Assembly (NCBI GenBank): GCA_947626265.1 | Contig: CANQRM010000006.1 | Location: 1 to 64,000 of the forward strand | From: an uncultured Oscillospiraceae bacterium | Lineage (GTDB): Bacteria; Bacillota; Clostridia; Oscillospirales; Oscillospiraceae | Direction: 5' to 3' | Length of the DNA: 64,000 bases | Shown: positions 33,512 through 41,951 of the stretch, piece by piece | Position numbering within the stretch: position 1 is the stretch's first letter | Layout of the letters: each line of letters begins with the position of its first letter | Made by a program: the position numbers and the translations under genes | Notes under the pieces: model-generated | What the model was told of the DNA's origin: nothing | Seen by the model: the letters and a program-made list of their open reading frames with translations, nothing else | The model's database searches: none

Positions 33512-35335
33512 TCAGCGCACTTCGATCTTCACCCTGCCGGTGAAGTATATCCGCGTTCGGTAAATGGTCTCCGGCCAAGCCGCCCGCAGCCGGGCGTCCC
33601 GGATAGGGACCGCCTCCCATGTGACGCGGTCCGCGCCTTGTACCTCGGCCTTGCCCAGGGTCCCGAAACGGACGGTATCTCCCGCCGTTTCCGGCTTTTC
33701 GGCGCTCATGAGGCCGAGGGCCACCGTTCCCGGATAGTCGGTGACATCCTCCACGGTGAGGCCGTCCGCCGTGAGGGCCATCCGGCGGCGGTAACAGCCC
33801 AGCCCCGGCACAGGCCCGTAGGCCGCGGCGATGTCCATGGACAGGCCGGAGAGGTCCGGGACCACTTCCACATGCTCCGCCCGGGCCTCCGGACCGGAGC
33901 GCTGCTGGTATTGCCCGCCCGCCGGGTCGAATTCCGGCAGGTTGTGCCAGCCGGACTGCATGGTCCATATCTCATAGCGCCTGTCGCTGAAGGTCTTGGC
34001 GGTGTAGCTCTCCACGCCCACGTCGATGAGCAGGGGCCGGCCGTCCTTATAGAGGATGAGGCTGCCGGTATCGTTGTGGTTGTGACTGTCCGCGTTACAG
34101 CCGGCCTTGGCCCCCAGCACATATGTCCCCCGCCGGACGGAGAGCACCCCCACGCTGGGGTACCATATGTCCGCCGCGGCGGGGATGGGCCGGCCCTTTA
34201 TTTTTTCCGCCTCGGCCCGCATCTCCGCCTCTGTGAAAGCGGACTGTATCCGCTCATAGAGGCTGATGCCGCTGGAGTTGTCCGCGGGGCTGTCCTGGGC
34301 CGCCTCTGCGGCGTCCCGCGCCGCCAGGGTCCGCAATGGCTCGCTGCCCATCCGCTTGGCGAACAGATATTCCCGCGCCCCCCGCCGCCCGGCCAGGGGG
34401 CTGCAGTCGGCGAAGTTGAGATAGTATGGCCCCGCCACGTGCATGTGTACGATGTACTCCGCCATATTGCGCAGCTTGGGCTCTTTCCACAGGCTGTCCA
34501 GCGCCCACGGGGCCATTTGGCACAGCAGCTCCAGGGCGTTATAGCATGTCAGCGCCGCGTGGCCGTAATACTGGGCGCCCTCGTTGCAGCAGCCGTCCTC
34601 GCCGTATTCGGCGAGGAAGCTGTCCAGCCCCGCCGCCGCTTTATGCACGTAAGGGGGCAGCGCCCGGGCCGGCAGCAGCGCCGCCGCGGCCAGCAGCACG
34701 TTCTGGGTGCACCAGGGTGTCCAGTTGCACACAGGCTTGTCCTTGGGGTCAGCCGTGTCCGCCATCCACCAGAAGTGGTCGTGGAGATAGGGCCGCAGCA
34801 CCCGCCGGCGGACCTCGTCCTTCATCCGCTCAGCCAAGCCGGGGGCGTATGCGTCCAACTCACGGCCCAGAAGCCTATGGGTCAGCGCCAGCGTGGCCCC
34901 CGTCTCCGCGGCGAACAGGTCCACCACTGGCCGTTTTGTGTCCGGCAGGGGCAGGGCGGGGGTATCCCGCACATACACATTGTGGGCAGGAAGCTGCCAG
35001 GCGCTCTCCTCGCATATGGCCCACAGATAGTCCGCGATGGCGGGGATATACCGCCCCCCGCCGGCGGCGCATGCCGCCATGACAAGGTCGCACAGCGTCC
35101 GCCGCCGGGCGAAGTAGGGCGTCTCATAGCCCGTCCTGTCCCCCCGCTCCGTATAGGCCAGCCACAGCTTCAAGGGCAGCGCGGGCGGCTTTTTCGCCCG
35201 GCGCAGGGCCTCGTCCCCCGCCGCGAGCAAACGCTCCGCGCCGGGAAGGCTCTTCCACGCCCCGCTCCCCGGGGGCGGGGCCAGGCGGGGCTTTTGGGCC
35301 GTCCAGGCGCTCTTTTCCAGAAGTTCACGTATCAT
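33512..35335 (-). CDS. Heparinase II/III family polysaccharide lyase
   Basis: This 607-residue protein has an alpha/alpha-barrel N-terminal half (about 40-370) and a beta-sandwich C-terminal half with the heparinase II/III signature ADSHNHNDTGSLILYKDG near 415, DVGVESYTAKTF and WHNLPEF. The family cleaves uronic-acid glycosidic bonds by beta-elimination and leaves a 4,5-unsaturated uronic acid, which matches the GH88 unsaturated uronyl hydrolase of the divergent arm. There is no signal peptide, so cleavage would take place on imported oligosaccharides. The true substrate cannot be deduced; a rhamnose-containing glycuronan is suggested by the neighbours. Its start overlaps the end of the YesN-type regulator gene by 11 bases. 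Confidence 0.88.
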   Translation of the reverse strand: MIRELLEKSAWTAQKPRLAPPPGSGAWKSLPGAERLLAAGDEALRRAKKPPALPLKLWLAYTERGDRTGYETPYFARRRTLCDLVMAACAAGGGRYIPAIADYLWAICEESAWQLPAHNVYVRDTPALPLPDTKRPVVDLFAAETGATLALTHRLLGRELDAYAPGLAERMKDEVRRRVLRPYLHDHFWWMADTADPKDKPVCNWTPWCTQNVLLAAAALLPARALPPYVHKAAAGLDSFLAEYGEDGCCNEGAQYYGHAALTCYNALELLCQMAPWALDSLWKEPKLRNMAEYIVHMHVAGPYYLNFADCSPLAGRRGAREYLFAKRMGSEPLRTLAARDAAEAAQDSPADNSSGISLYERIQSAFTEAEMRAEAEKIKGRPIPAAADIWYPSVGVLSVRRGTYVLGAKAGCNADSHNHNDTGSLILYKDGRPLLIDVGVESYTAKTFSDRRYEIWTMQSGWHNLPEFDPAGGQYQQRSGPEARAEHVEVVPDLSGLSMDIAAAYGPVPGLGCYRRRMALTADGLTVEDVTDYPGTVALGLMSAEKPETAGDTVRFGTLGKAEVQGADRVTWEAVPIRDARLRAAWPETIYRTRIYFTGRVKIEVR

Positions 35336-36590
35336 CGGTCTGATCTCCCAGCTTCTTCATGTACTCCCGGGGGCTGACGCCCTCCAGCTTCTTGAACACC
35401 TTGCTGAAGTAGAAGGCGCTCTCAAACCCCACCCGCTCGCTGATCTCGTATATCTTCATGTCCGTGGACGCCATCAGGTGCTTGGCCGCCTCGATGCGGG
35501 CGCTGGTGACGAATTCTACGAAGCTCCGCCCGTTCTGGGAGAACATCTGGCTGAGATAGTTGGGGCTGAAATTGAAGGCGGAGGCCACGTCGTTCAATGA
35601 CAGGCGCTTATCCAGATTCCGGCGGATATATTCCTGGGCCTGGGCCACCAGCCGGGTCCGGCTGTCGGGGGACCCGGCGGGGGAATCGGGGCAGAAGCAT
35701 ATGGGCCTCGCCGCCCCCAGCAGGGGCAGGGCGTCCATGGCCGCCTGCTGGCTCCGGCCGGCCTGGAGGATATCCGTCACCGGCGGTCCCACCACCCAAT
35801 AGAGGGGCGTGCTGAAATACTTATATAATATCTCCCCCGTCTTTTCCAGCACGGGCCTTAGCTGCTCCGTCAGCCCCTGTTTGTCCTGCAGGGGGATGAG
35901 CACGGAAAAATGGCGCAGGTCCAGCCCGGTCACCCAGCAGGGCATATACCGGGGCATGGTCTTGGCCGCCATACCGGTGACCCCGGCGCTGAGGCCCGGG
36001 GACCGGGCCGTCTCCTCGTCGGAGCACTGAAGCTCCGCCAGCGCCACGGTGTAAGAGGGCGCGTCGAACCGAAGCGCCAGCTCCTCCGCCGCCCGGTCGA
36101 AGGTCTCCCGCTCGGTGAAGAAGCCGCCGTAGAGCTGCAAAAACAGCCGCTCCCTGTACATATCCACGCTCCCCGCCGGGGGCGCCGCCGGGGCCCGCAG
36201 GACCATCTCCTTCTCCACGGCCTTCCGGGCCCGCTCCAGGGCCGCCCGCAGGCTCTGGGCCGTCAGGTCCATCTTGTTGAGATATTCCACCGCGCCGAAG
36301 CGGATGCTGCGCTTCATGTAGTCCAGCTGCTCGTAGCTGGTGAGGATGATGAACACCGGCAGAGTGGGGTCCCGCTTCCGGCAGGTCTCCGCCAGCTCCA
36401 GCCCGTCCATAATAGGCATCATGATGTCCGTGATCACGATGTCCGGGTGCAGCGCCTCTATGTCCCGGAGGGCGTCCGCGCCGTTGGAGGCGGTTCCCAC
36501 GATCTCATAGCCCAGGGCCGGCCAGTCCAGTATCCCCTGCATCCCGATAAGGACCAGGGGCTCGTCGTCCGCAAGATATACCCGTATCAT
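35325..36590 (-). CDS. YesN-like response regulator with AraC-type DNA-binding domain
   Basis: This 421-residue transcription factor has an N-terminal receiver (1-120; Asp near 55 in DIVITDIMMP), a long middle region, and a C-terminal AraC helix-turn-helix pair (about 315-415) with NLDKRLSLNDVASAFNFSPNYLSQMF and the ISERVGFESAFYFSKVFKK signature. Such regulators activate sugar ABC transporter and polysaccharide-degradation operons. Its ATG overlaps the kinase stop codon (ATGA), so the pair is translationally coupled. Likely targets are its own promoter and the divergent transporter promoter in the 38.4-38.7 kb intergenic region. The first 121 residues of the longer track ORF are spurious. Confidence 0.93.
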   Translation of the reverse strand: MIRVYLADDEPLVLIGMQGILDWPALGYEIVGTASNGADALRDIEALHPDIVITDIMMPIMDGLELAETCRKRDPTLPVFIILTSYEQLDYMKRSIRFGAVEYLNKMDLTAQSLRAALERARKAVEKEMVLRAPAAPPAGSVDMYRERLFLQLYGGFFTERETFDRAAEELALRFDAPSYTVALAELQCSDEETARSPGLSAGVTGMAAKTMPRYMPCWVTGLDLRHFSVLIPLQDKQGLTEQLRPVLEKTGEILYKYFSTPLYWVVGPPVTDILQAGRSQQAAMDALPLLGAARPICFCPDSPAGSPDSRTRLVAQAQEYIRRNLDKRLSLNDVASAFNFSPNYLSQMFSQNGRSFVEFVTSARIEAAKHLMASTDMKIYEISERVGFESAFYFSKVFKKLEGVSPREYMKKLGDQTDDT

Positions 36591-38395
36591 CCTCTCGCCT
36601 CCCCCTCCCGGCCGGGCAGCCGGACCGTGACAGTGGTGCCCGCACCGGGGGTGCTGTCGATGGAAAGGCCATAGGCCTCCCCGAAGATATATTGCAGCCG
36701 CCTGTGGACGTTCCACATGCCCACATGGCGGAACTTGGCGGCGGCCTCCTCGGGGCTGGGCTCGGACAGGGCCTTTTCCGCCTGCTCCGCCGTCATGCCC
36801 ACGCCGTCGTCGTGGAGCCTGAGTAATACGTCCCCGCTCTCCCGCTCCCGGGTCACCGTGAGGCGTATCTCCCCGGCCCGGCCCTTGGGCTCGATGCCGT
36901 GGAAGATGGCGTTCTCCACCAGGGGCTGGAGGGTGAACCGGGGGATGAGGCATTCCCGCGCCAGGGCCTCGTCCTCGATGTAGTCCACGTCCAGGGTGAT
37001 GGTGCCCCCGTAGCGGTACTGCTCGATGGTGAAATAGTCGTTCAGGAGCGCGAACTCCTCATACAGCGGCACCAGCCGCTCGTTGCCCTTGGACACGCTC
37101 TTTAAAAGCCGGGACAGGGCCGTCACCATCTCCTCGATGCCGGGGGCGTGCTGGATGGCCGCCATCCACTTGATGGAGTTCAGGGCGTTATAGATGAAGT
37201 GGGGGTTTATTTGGTTTTGCAGCATGCGGTATTCCATGTCCTGCTTCTGCTTCTCGTCCTCGATGCGCTTGTCCATGAGGGCAGTGATGCTCCGGGACAC
37301 CTGATTGAGGCCCCGGCCGATATCCCCCAGCTCGTTGTTCCACTCGATGTCCGGGTCCACGGTGAAGTCCCCGGCGCTGATGCGCTCTATCCGGCGGCGC
37401 AGGGCCACCACCGGCAGAGCCACCTGCCTGTGGAGCATCAGCGCCAGCACCACGCCCAGAAGGAATATCACCAAAAGGCTCGCCGCAGCGGGCTTTAAGA
37501 GCGCGCCGATCATGCCGGCGTATACGGGCCGGGGCATGGTCTCCACAAGGTACAGGTCATGCACCCCCACAGGCCGGCTCACCACATAGAGGGCCTGGCC
37601 GTCCCGCTCGGTCTTGAACAGCTCCGTATCGGGGGACAGCGTCTCATCGGAGCGCATGGCATACGCCTCCAGGTCCGCCAAGGGCTCCGCCTGGGTGAGC
37701 GTTCCCTCCTCCACCGCGTAGAGCACGCCGCCCATCTTCCAGTAGAGCCGCCCGCCGTCGGTGAGGCTGATGGTGCGCAGGGCGTCGGTGATGAGGGACG
37801 GGGACACGCCGATGCACACCCGGCCCCTGTGGCCGCCGGCGTTGGTGAGGGCGCGGACCACGGGGATGCTGTCAGGGGCCCGGCTGGCCAGCACCAGGGG
37901 GTCGGAGACGATCTGCCGCCAGGCTTCCTCCGCCCCGAAACCGGGCAGGGATGAGCGCACTTCCTCGCTGCCCAGGTTCACAGCGATCTGGCTGCTGTAG
38001 GTGCCGAAGCTCATGTAACTGCCGTCGGCGCTGAAGAGGACGAAGTGCTGTAAATAGGGCGCGGCCCGCATGGAGTTATATTTGCCCGTAAGGGTGATGT
38101 ACACGTTCTGTTTCCTGGACTGGCTGCCGCCCTCCAGAAGCCACGTGCGGATGGAGGGGTCCGCCGAGCACCAGGCGGCCAGGGAGTCCACCTCGTCGAT
38201 GCCGCTGCGCACGGCGGAGGAGGCGGTCTCCAGGGCGTACTCCGCCGAGCGGAAGGCCGTGCTCTCCAGCCGGGCCGCCATCACCCTGGCGCTGCCCGCG
38301 GCGATGACCGCCGCCGCCAGGAGAGTAAATACCAGCGCCAAAAGGAGCACCCGCCGCTGGATGCTTCCCCGGCGCAGTCTCCTGCCCTCGTTCAT
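36587..38395 (-). CDS. YesM-like sensor histidine kinase
   Basis: This 602-residue membrane kinase has helices near residues 16-38 and 290-312 that flank an extracellular Cache-like sensor region, then a HAMP linker (LRRRIERISAGDF), a His_kinase domain with the phospho-acceptor in QINPHFIYNALNSIKW near 410, and an HATPase domain (QPLVENAIFHGIEPKG, DDGVGMT). It probably detects extracellular oligosaccharide, directly or through the binding protein encoded divergently, and phosphorylates the YesN-type regulator encoded immediately downstream. The promoter TTGACA-18-TACCAT lies 42 bp upstream, so it is the first gene of the nine-gene leftward arm. Confidence 0.92.
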   Translation of the reverse strand: MNEGRRLRRGSIQRRVLLLALVFTLLAAAVIAAGSARVMAARLESTAFRSAEYALETASSAVRSGIDEVDSLAAWCSADPSIRTWLLEGGSQSRKQNVYITLTGKYNSMRAAPYLQHFVLFSADGSYMSFGTYSSQIAVNLGSEEVRSSLPGFGAEEAWRQIVSDPLVLASRAPDSIPVVRALTNAGGHRGRVCIGVSPSLITDALRTISLTDGGRLYWKMGGVLYAVEEGTLTQAEPLADLEAYAMRSDETLSPDTELFKTERDGQALYVVSRPVGVHDLYLVETMPRPVYAGMIGALLKPAAASLLVIFLLGVVLALMLHRQVALPVVALRRRIERISAGDFTVDPDIEWNNELGDIGRGLNQVSRSITALMDKRIEDEKQKQDMEYRMLQNQINPHFIYNALNSIKWMAAIQHAPGIEEMVTALSRLLKSVSKGNERLVPLYEEFALLNDYFTIEQYRYGGTITLDVDYIEDEALARECLIPRFTLQPLVENAIFHGIEPKGRAGEIRLTVTRERESGDVLLRLHDDGVGMTAEQAEKALSEPSPEEAAAKFRHVGMWNVHRRLQYIFGEAYGLSIDSTPGAGTTVTVRLPGREGEARG

Positions 38396-38436
38396 GGCGG
38401 CGTCCCTCCCCTCTTCCGGTATTCCTATTGAAATTT

Positions 38437-38466
38437 ATGGTATCCCACCTTCTCGCGCCCTGTCAA
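38437..38466 (-). promoter_or_regulatory. Sigma-A promoter of the yesM-yesN-heparinase-rhamnose operon
   Basis: On the minus strand a perfect TTGACA, an 18-bp spacer and TACCAT lie 42 bp upstream of the kinase start codon. Confidence 0.75.
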
Positions 38467-38485
38467 GGAAAACTTGCGCAAAGCG

Positions 38486-38509
38486 CACAAAATGGGCCCG
38501 CGTTTTGTG
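38486..38509. repeat. Dyad CACAAAA-N10-TTTTGTG, candidate operator
   Basis: Perfect 7-bp inverted repeat with a 10-bp GC-rich centre, 20 bp upstream of the -35 box of the kinase promoter, between the two divergent operons. A hairpin in a transcript or a two-fold regulator site are both possible. Confidence 0.45.
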
Positions 38510-38716
38510 GAGGCGATTTGGCGAAAGAGAAATTTTACATGTTTTACGATAAATATTACATATTTTCGGGAATAACCGGCCAAAACCGTAAAAATTATAT
38601 GGTTTTTCCTGAAAAATACCATGCCTTTTTATCACAATTATACATTAAAATCAGACCAGAACGAGTCGGCGGGCATGCCTGCCGGCAAAATACATTTTAA
38701 TTGGAGGATGAACACC

Positions 38717-39982
38717 ATGCGCAAACTGCTTGCTCTTGTCCTTGCTCTGATGATGTGCTTCTCCCTGGCGATCCCTGCGATGGCCGCGGAGGAGGAGACC
38801 CTGACTTGGGCCCTGTGGGACCTGGAGTCCACCGCGTACTGGCAGGCCCTGGCCGACGGCTATGAGGCCAGCCATGAGGGCGTCAAGATCGAGATCGTCG
38901 ACCTCGGCTCCACCGACTACATGACCAGCCTGGCCACCCAGCTGGCCGGCGGCAACGGCGAGCTGGACGTGCTGTCCATCAAGGACATCCCCGGCTATGC
39001 CAACCTGATCAACCTGGAAGTGCTGGAGCCCATGAACGACCACCTCACCACCCCCGTGGAGAGCTTCGGCGGCATCCTGGAGCAGCTGACCGCGGCCGAC
39101 GGCAACTTCTACGCCGTTCCCTTCCGGTCCGACTTCTGGGTCCTGTTCTACAATAAGGACCTGTTCGACGCCGCGGGCGTTGCGTATCCCTCCAACGACA
39201 TGACCATGGAGGAGTTCGACGCGCTGGCCCGCCAGATGACCTCCGGCGAGGGCGCTGAGAAGGTCTACGGCAACCACTATCACACCTGGCGCTCCGACGT
39301 GACCCTGTTCGGCATCCTGGATGGCGAGCACACCATCATCGACGGCAACTATGATTTCCTGAAGCCCTACTATGAGATGGTCCTGGCCGAGCAGGAAGAC
39401 GGCATCGTCATGGACTACGGCGAGGCCAAGACCAGCGGCGCTCACTACAGCGGCGTGTTTGAGAACGGCCAGGCCGCCATGTGCAACATGGGCAGCTGGT
39501 TCCTGGCTACCCTGCAGACCTATAACGCCGAGGCCGAGGCCAACGGCGTGGAGCCCGTCAACTTCGGCATGGTCAAGTATCCCCATCCCGAAGGGGTCGA
39601 GGCTGGCACCACCCTGGGCACTGTGACCAGCCTTGCCGTCAACGTCAATTCCGAGAAGAAGGACCTGGCCATCGACTTCGTCGACTGGTGCGCCTCCGCT
39701 GAGGCCGCCGCCATCCTGGCCGACACCGGCACCTTCCCCGCCGTCAGCTCCCCCGACATCAACCAGATCATTGCCGCTACCGATGGCTTCCCCGATGACG
39801 AGGCCTCCGTGGAGGCTCTGAACACCGTGGCGGTGTATCTGGAGATGCCCCTGACCGACAAGGCCAGCGAGATCGAGACCGTCCTCAACACCGAGCATGA
39901 CGCCATCATGACCGGCGCTGAGACCGTGGACGAGGGCATCGCCAACATGAACGAGCAGGTCGCCGACATCCTGGCCGGCTGA
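38717..39982 (+). CDS. Sugar ABC transporter substrate-binding protein (family 1)
   Basis: This 421-residue secreted protein should capture oligosaccharides for import. The signal peptide (MRKLLALVLALMMCFSLAIPAMA) is followed by AEEE; there is no lipobox cysteine, so anchoring would rely on the uncleaved signal or on transporter contact. The mature part has the family-1 pattern with ALWDLESTAYWQALADGYE, FRSDFWVLFYNKDLFDAAG and MTMEEFDALARQM. Two in-frame ATGs lie close together; GGAGG stands nine bases before the second (38717), the better start. It leads the rightward transporter operon, divergent from the YesM/YesN-type regulators. Confidence 0.9.
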   Translation: MRKLLALVLALMMCFSLAIPAMAAEEETLTWALWDLESTAYWQALADGYEASHEGVKIEIVDLGSTDYMTSLATQLAGGNGELDVLSIKDIPGYANLINLEVLEPMNDHLTTPVESFGGILEQLTAADGNFYAVPFRSDFWVLFYNKDLFDAAGVAYPSNDMTMEEFDALARQMTSGEGAEKVYGNHYHTWRSDVTLFGILDGEHTIIDGNYDFLKPYYEMVLAEQEDGIVMDYGEAKTSGAHYSGVFENGQAAMCNMGSWFLATLQTYNAEAEANGVEPVNFGMVKYPHPEGVEAGTTLGTVTSLAVNVNSEKKDLAIDFVDWCASAEAAAILADTGTFPAVSSPDINQIIAATDGFPDDEASVEALNTVAVYLEMPLTDKASEIETVLNTEHDAIMTGAETVDEGIANMNEQVADILAG

Positions 39983-40015
39983 GCCTGAGCGAACGTTTCT
40001 GCGATAACTTATCAG

Positions 40016-40046
40016 GCGGGGCGGGCGTGTTCGCCCGTCCCGCTTT
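40016..40046 (+). terminator. Intercistronic hairpin after the sugar-binding protein gene
   Basis: GCGGGGCGGGCG pairs with CGCCCGTCCCGC (11 Watson-Crick plus one G-T) around TGTT and is followed by TTTC. It lies between the binding protein and first permease genes and should act as a partial terminator or 3' stabiliser. Confidence 0.7.
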
Positions 40047-40077
40047 CATATCCTGAAAACATGTCAGGAGGTCGCCT

Positions 40078-40989
40078 ATGTCAAGAGATAACACCCAACC
40101 GGCGGTAAAACGAAAAAGCAAAAAAGCCCTGCGCAGCAACCTGGTGGCCTACAGCTTCATCGCCCCCAACTTTATCGGCTTCTGCGTCATCACCCTGGTG
40201 CCCATGGTGTTCGCCATCGCCCTGGCCTTCTGCAAGTGGGACGGCGTGCATGAGATAGAGTTCATCGGCCTGCAGAACTTTATAGACCTCTTAGGCGACA
40301 AGACCTTCAAGAAGGCCTTTGTCAACACCATCGTCTTCTCCCTGGGCACGGTCCCGCTGACGCTGATATGCTCCCTGGGCCTGGCCATATTGCTGAACCA
40401 GAACGTAAAGCTCAGAAACTTCTTCCGCACCGTCTCCTTCTTCCCTTACGTGGCCTCGCTGGTGGCGGTGGCCGCGGTGTGGAACATGATCTTCAGCCCC
40501 TCCATGGGCCCCATCAACATGATCCTGTCCCGCCTGGGCGTGGAGAACCTGCCCCGGTGGGCCGCCGGCAAGGATACGGCCATGATCACCGTCATCATGT
40601 TCAGCGTGTGGAAGAACATGGGCTATTACATGGTCATATACCTGGCGGGCCTGCAGGGCATCAACCCGGACCTGAAAGAGGCGGCCAGCCTGGACGGAGC
40701 CAACCGGTGGCACACCTTCTGGAACGTGACGCTGCCCCAGCTTCGCCCCACCACCTTCTTCGTGGTCATCATGCTGACCATCTCCTCGTTCAAGGTATAT
40801 GACCAGATGTACATGATCACCCAGGGCGGCCCCGGCAACGCCACCATCACCCTGGTGTACGACATCTACAACGTGGCCTTCGTGAATACGCCCAAGTACG
40901 GCTATGCCAGCGCCATCTCCATGGTCCTGTTCATCCTGGTGCTGATCATAACCCTCATCCAGTTCAAGGGCGCGTCCGGCGACAACTGA
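40078..40989 (+). CDS. Sugar ABC transporter permease (MalF/UgpA type)
   Basis: This 303-residue inner-membrane protein has six predicted helices, the first at about 27-48 (FIAPNFIGFCVITLVPMVFAIALAF begins it). The EAA loop that contacts the ATPase is LKEAASLDGANRWHTFWNVTLPQLRP near 200. With the next gene it would form a heterodimeric channel for oligosaccharides delivered by the family-1 binding protein. AGGAGGTCGCCT precedes the ATG. No ATP-binding protein gene lies in this locus, so a shared MsmX-like ATPase encoded elsewhere is expected. Confidence 0.92.
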   Translation: MSRDNTQPAVKRKSKKALRSNLVAYSFIAPNFIGFCVITLVPMVFAIALAFCKWDGVHEIEFIGLQNFIDLLGDKTFKKAFVNTIVFSLGTVPLTLICSLGLAILLNQNVKLRNFFRTVSFFPYVASLVAVAAVWNMIFSPSMGPINMILSRLGVENLPRWAAGKDTAMITVIMFSVWKNMGYYMVIYLAGLQGINPDLKEAASLDGANRWHTFWNVTLPQLRPTTFFVVIMLTISSFKVYDQMYMITQGGPGNATITLVYDIYNVAFVNTPKYGYASAISMVLFILVLIITLIQFKGASGDN

Positions 40990-41008
40990 GGAAGGAGGAT
41001 GTGTGAAA

Positions 41009-41872
41009 ATGTCTGAACCGACCGCAATAATCAAAAACAGCTCCCGCAGGCGCAACCACGCCATCGCGATGACGTTCATCTACATCCTGCTCATCCTCAT
41101 CGCCGCGCTGATGCTGGTCCCCTTCGTGTGGATGATCTCCGCGTCCTTCAAGATGAACAAGGACGTGTTCACCTTCCCCATCGAGTGGATCCCCTCCAAC
41201 CCCCGGCCCCAGAACTACATAGACATCTGGACCAAGATACCCCTGCTGACCTTCATCAAGAACACCGCCTTCCTGACGGTGGTGGTGACGCTTTTGCAGG
41301 TGCTCACCTCCAGCTTCGCGGCCTATGCCTTCGCGAAGCTCCAGTTCCGGGGCAAGAACATCCTGTTTTTGGGCTATATCGCCACCATCGCCGTGCCCTG
41401 GCAGGCGTACATGGTGCCCCAGTTCATGATGATGCGGGCCTGGCACCTCAACAACACCCACCTGGCCATCATCCTGCTGCAGGCCTTCTCCGCCTTCGGC
41501 GTGTTCCTGATGAAGCAGTTTTACGAGGGCGTGCCCACGGAGCTGTGCGAGGCGGCCCGTATCGACGGCCTGTCCGAGTACGGCATCTACGCCAAGATCA
41601 TGCTCCCCCTGTCGCTGCCCGCGGTGTCCACGCTGGTGATCTTCACCTTCGTCAACACCTGGAACGACTTTTTGGGGCCCCTGATCTACCTCACCAAGAA
41701 CGAGCTGAAGACCATCCAGATCGGCCTTCGCATGTTCATCAGCCAGTACTCCGCGGAGTACGGCCTCATCATGGCCGCGTCGGTCATCGCGCTGATACCG
41801 GTGCTGATCGTGTTCCTGTCCCTGCAGAAATACTTCGTGCAGGGCATTGCGTCCACGGGCCTGAAGGGGTAA
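41009..41872 (+). CDS. Sugar ABC transporter permease (MalG/UgpE type)
   Basis: This 287-residue partner permease has six predicted helices and the EAA loop LCEAARIDGLSEYGIYAKIMLPLS near 185. Its N-terminus (AIAMTFIYILLILIAALMLVPFVWMISASFK) is typical of the UgpE type. The track's GTG start at 41003 is only four bases from GGAGG, whereas the ATG at 41009 has ten bases, so I prefer the ATG. It follows the first permease gene after 19 bases and is separated from the downstream GH88 gene by a strong hairpin with a T tract. Confidence 0.92.
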   Translation: MSEPTAIIKNSSRRRNHAIAMTFIYILLILIAALMLVPFVWMISASFKMNKDVFTFPIEWIPSNPRPQNYIDIWTKIPLLTFIKNTAFLTVVVTLLQVLTSSFAAYAFAKLQFRGKNILFLGYIATIAVPWQAYMVPQFMMMRAWHLNNTHLAIILLQAFSAFGVFLMKQFYEGVPTELCEAARIDGLSEYGIYAKIMLPLSLPAVSTLVIFTFVNTWNDFLGPLIYLTKNELKTIQIGLRMFISQYSAEYGLIMAASVIALIPVLIVFLSLQKYFVQGIASTGLKG

Positions 41873-41889
41873 TATCAACTTAAACACCC

Positions 41890-41939
41890 GGCGGGGGCGC
41901 GGGGCGGTCTTACCTGCCCCATGTCCCCGCCCCTTTTTT
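41890..41939 (+). terminator. Terminator-like hairpin between permease and GH88 genes
   Basis: An 18-bp imperfect GC stem (G-T pairs included) formed by the segments 41890-41907 and 41914-41931 is followed by TTTTTT. It lies 17 bases after the permease stop and 12 bases before the GH88 start, so it probably attenuates readthrough into the enzyme genes. Confidence 0.75.
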
Positions 41940-41951
41940 CGAGGGATCGCC

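Larger units (their letters stand above)
38396..38716. promoter_or_regulatory. AT-rich divergent control region of the polysaccharide utilisation locus
   Basis: This 321-bp gene-free stretch separates the yesM-like operon from the sugar-transporter operon. It holds a convincing leftward promoter and a 7-bp dyad CACAAAA-N10-TTTTGTG (38486-38509) that could be an operator. The remainder, about 38520-38700, is strongly AT-rich and should contain the rightward promoter and the YesN-type binding site, but I could not assign boxes with confidence. GGAGG at 38703 is the ribosome binding site of the binding-protein gene. Confidence 0.65.
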
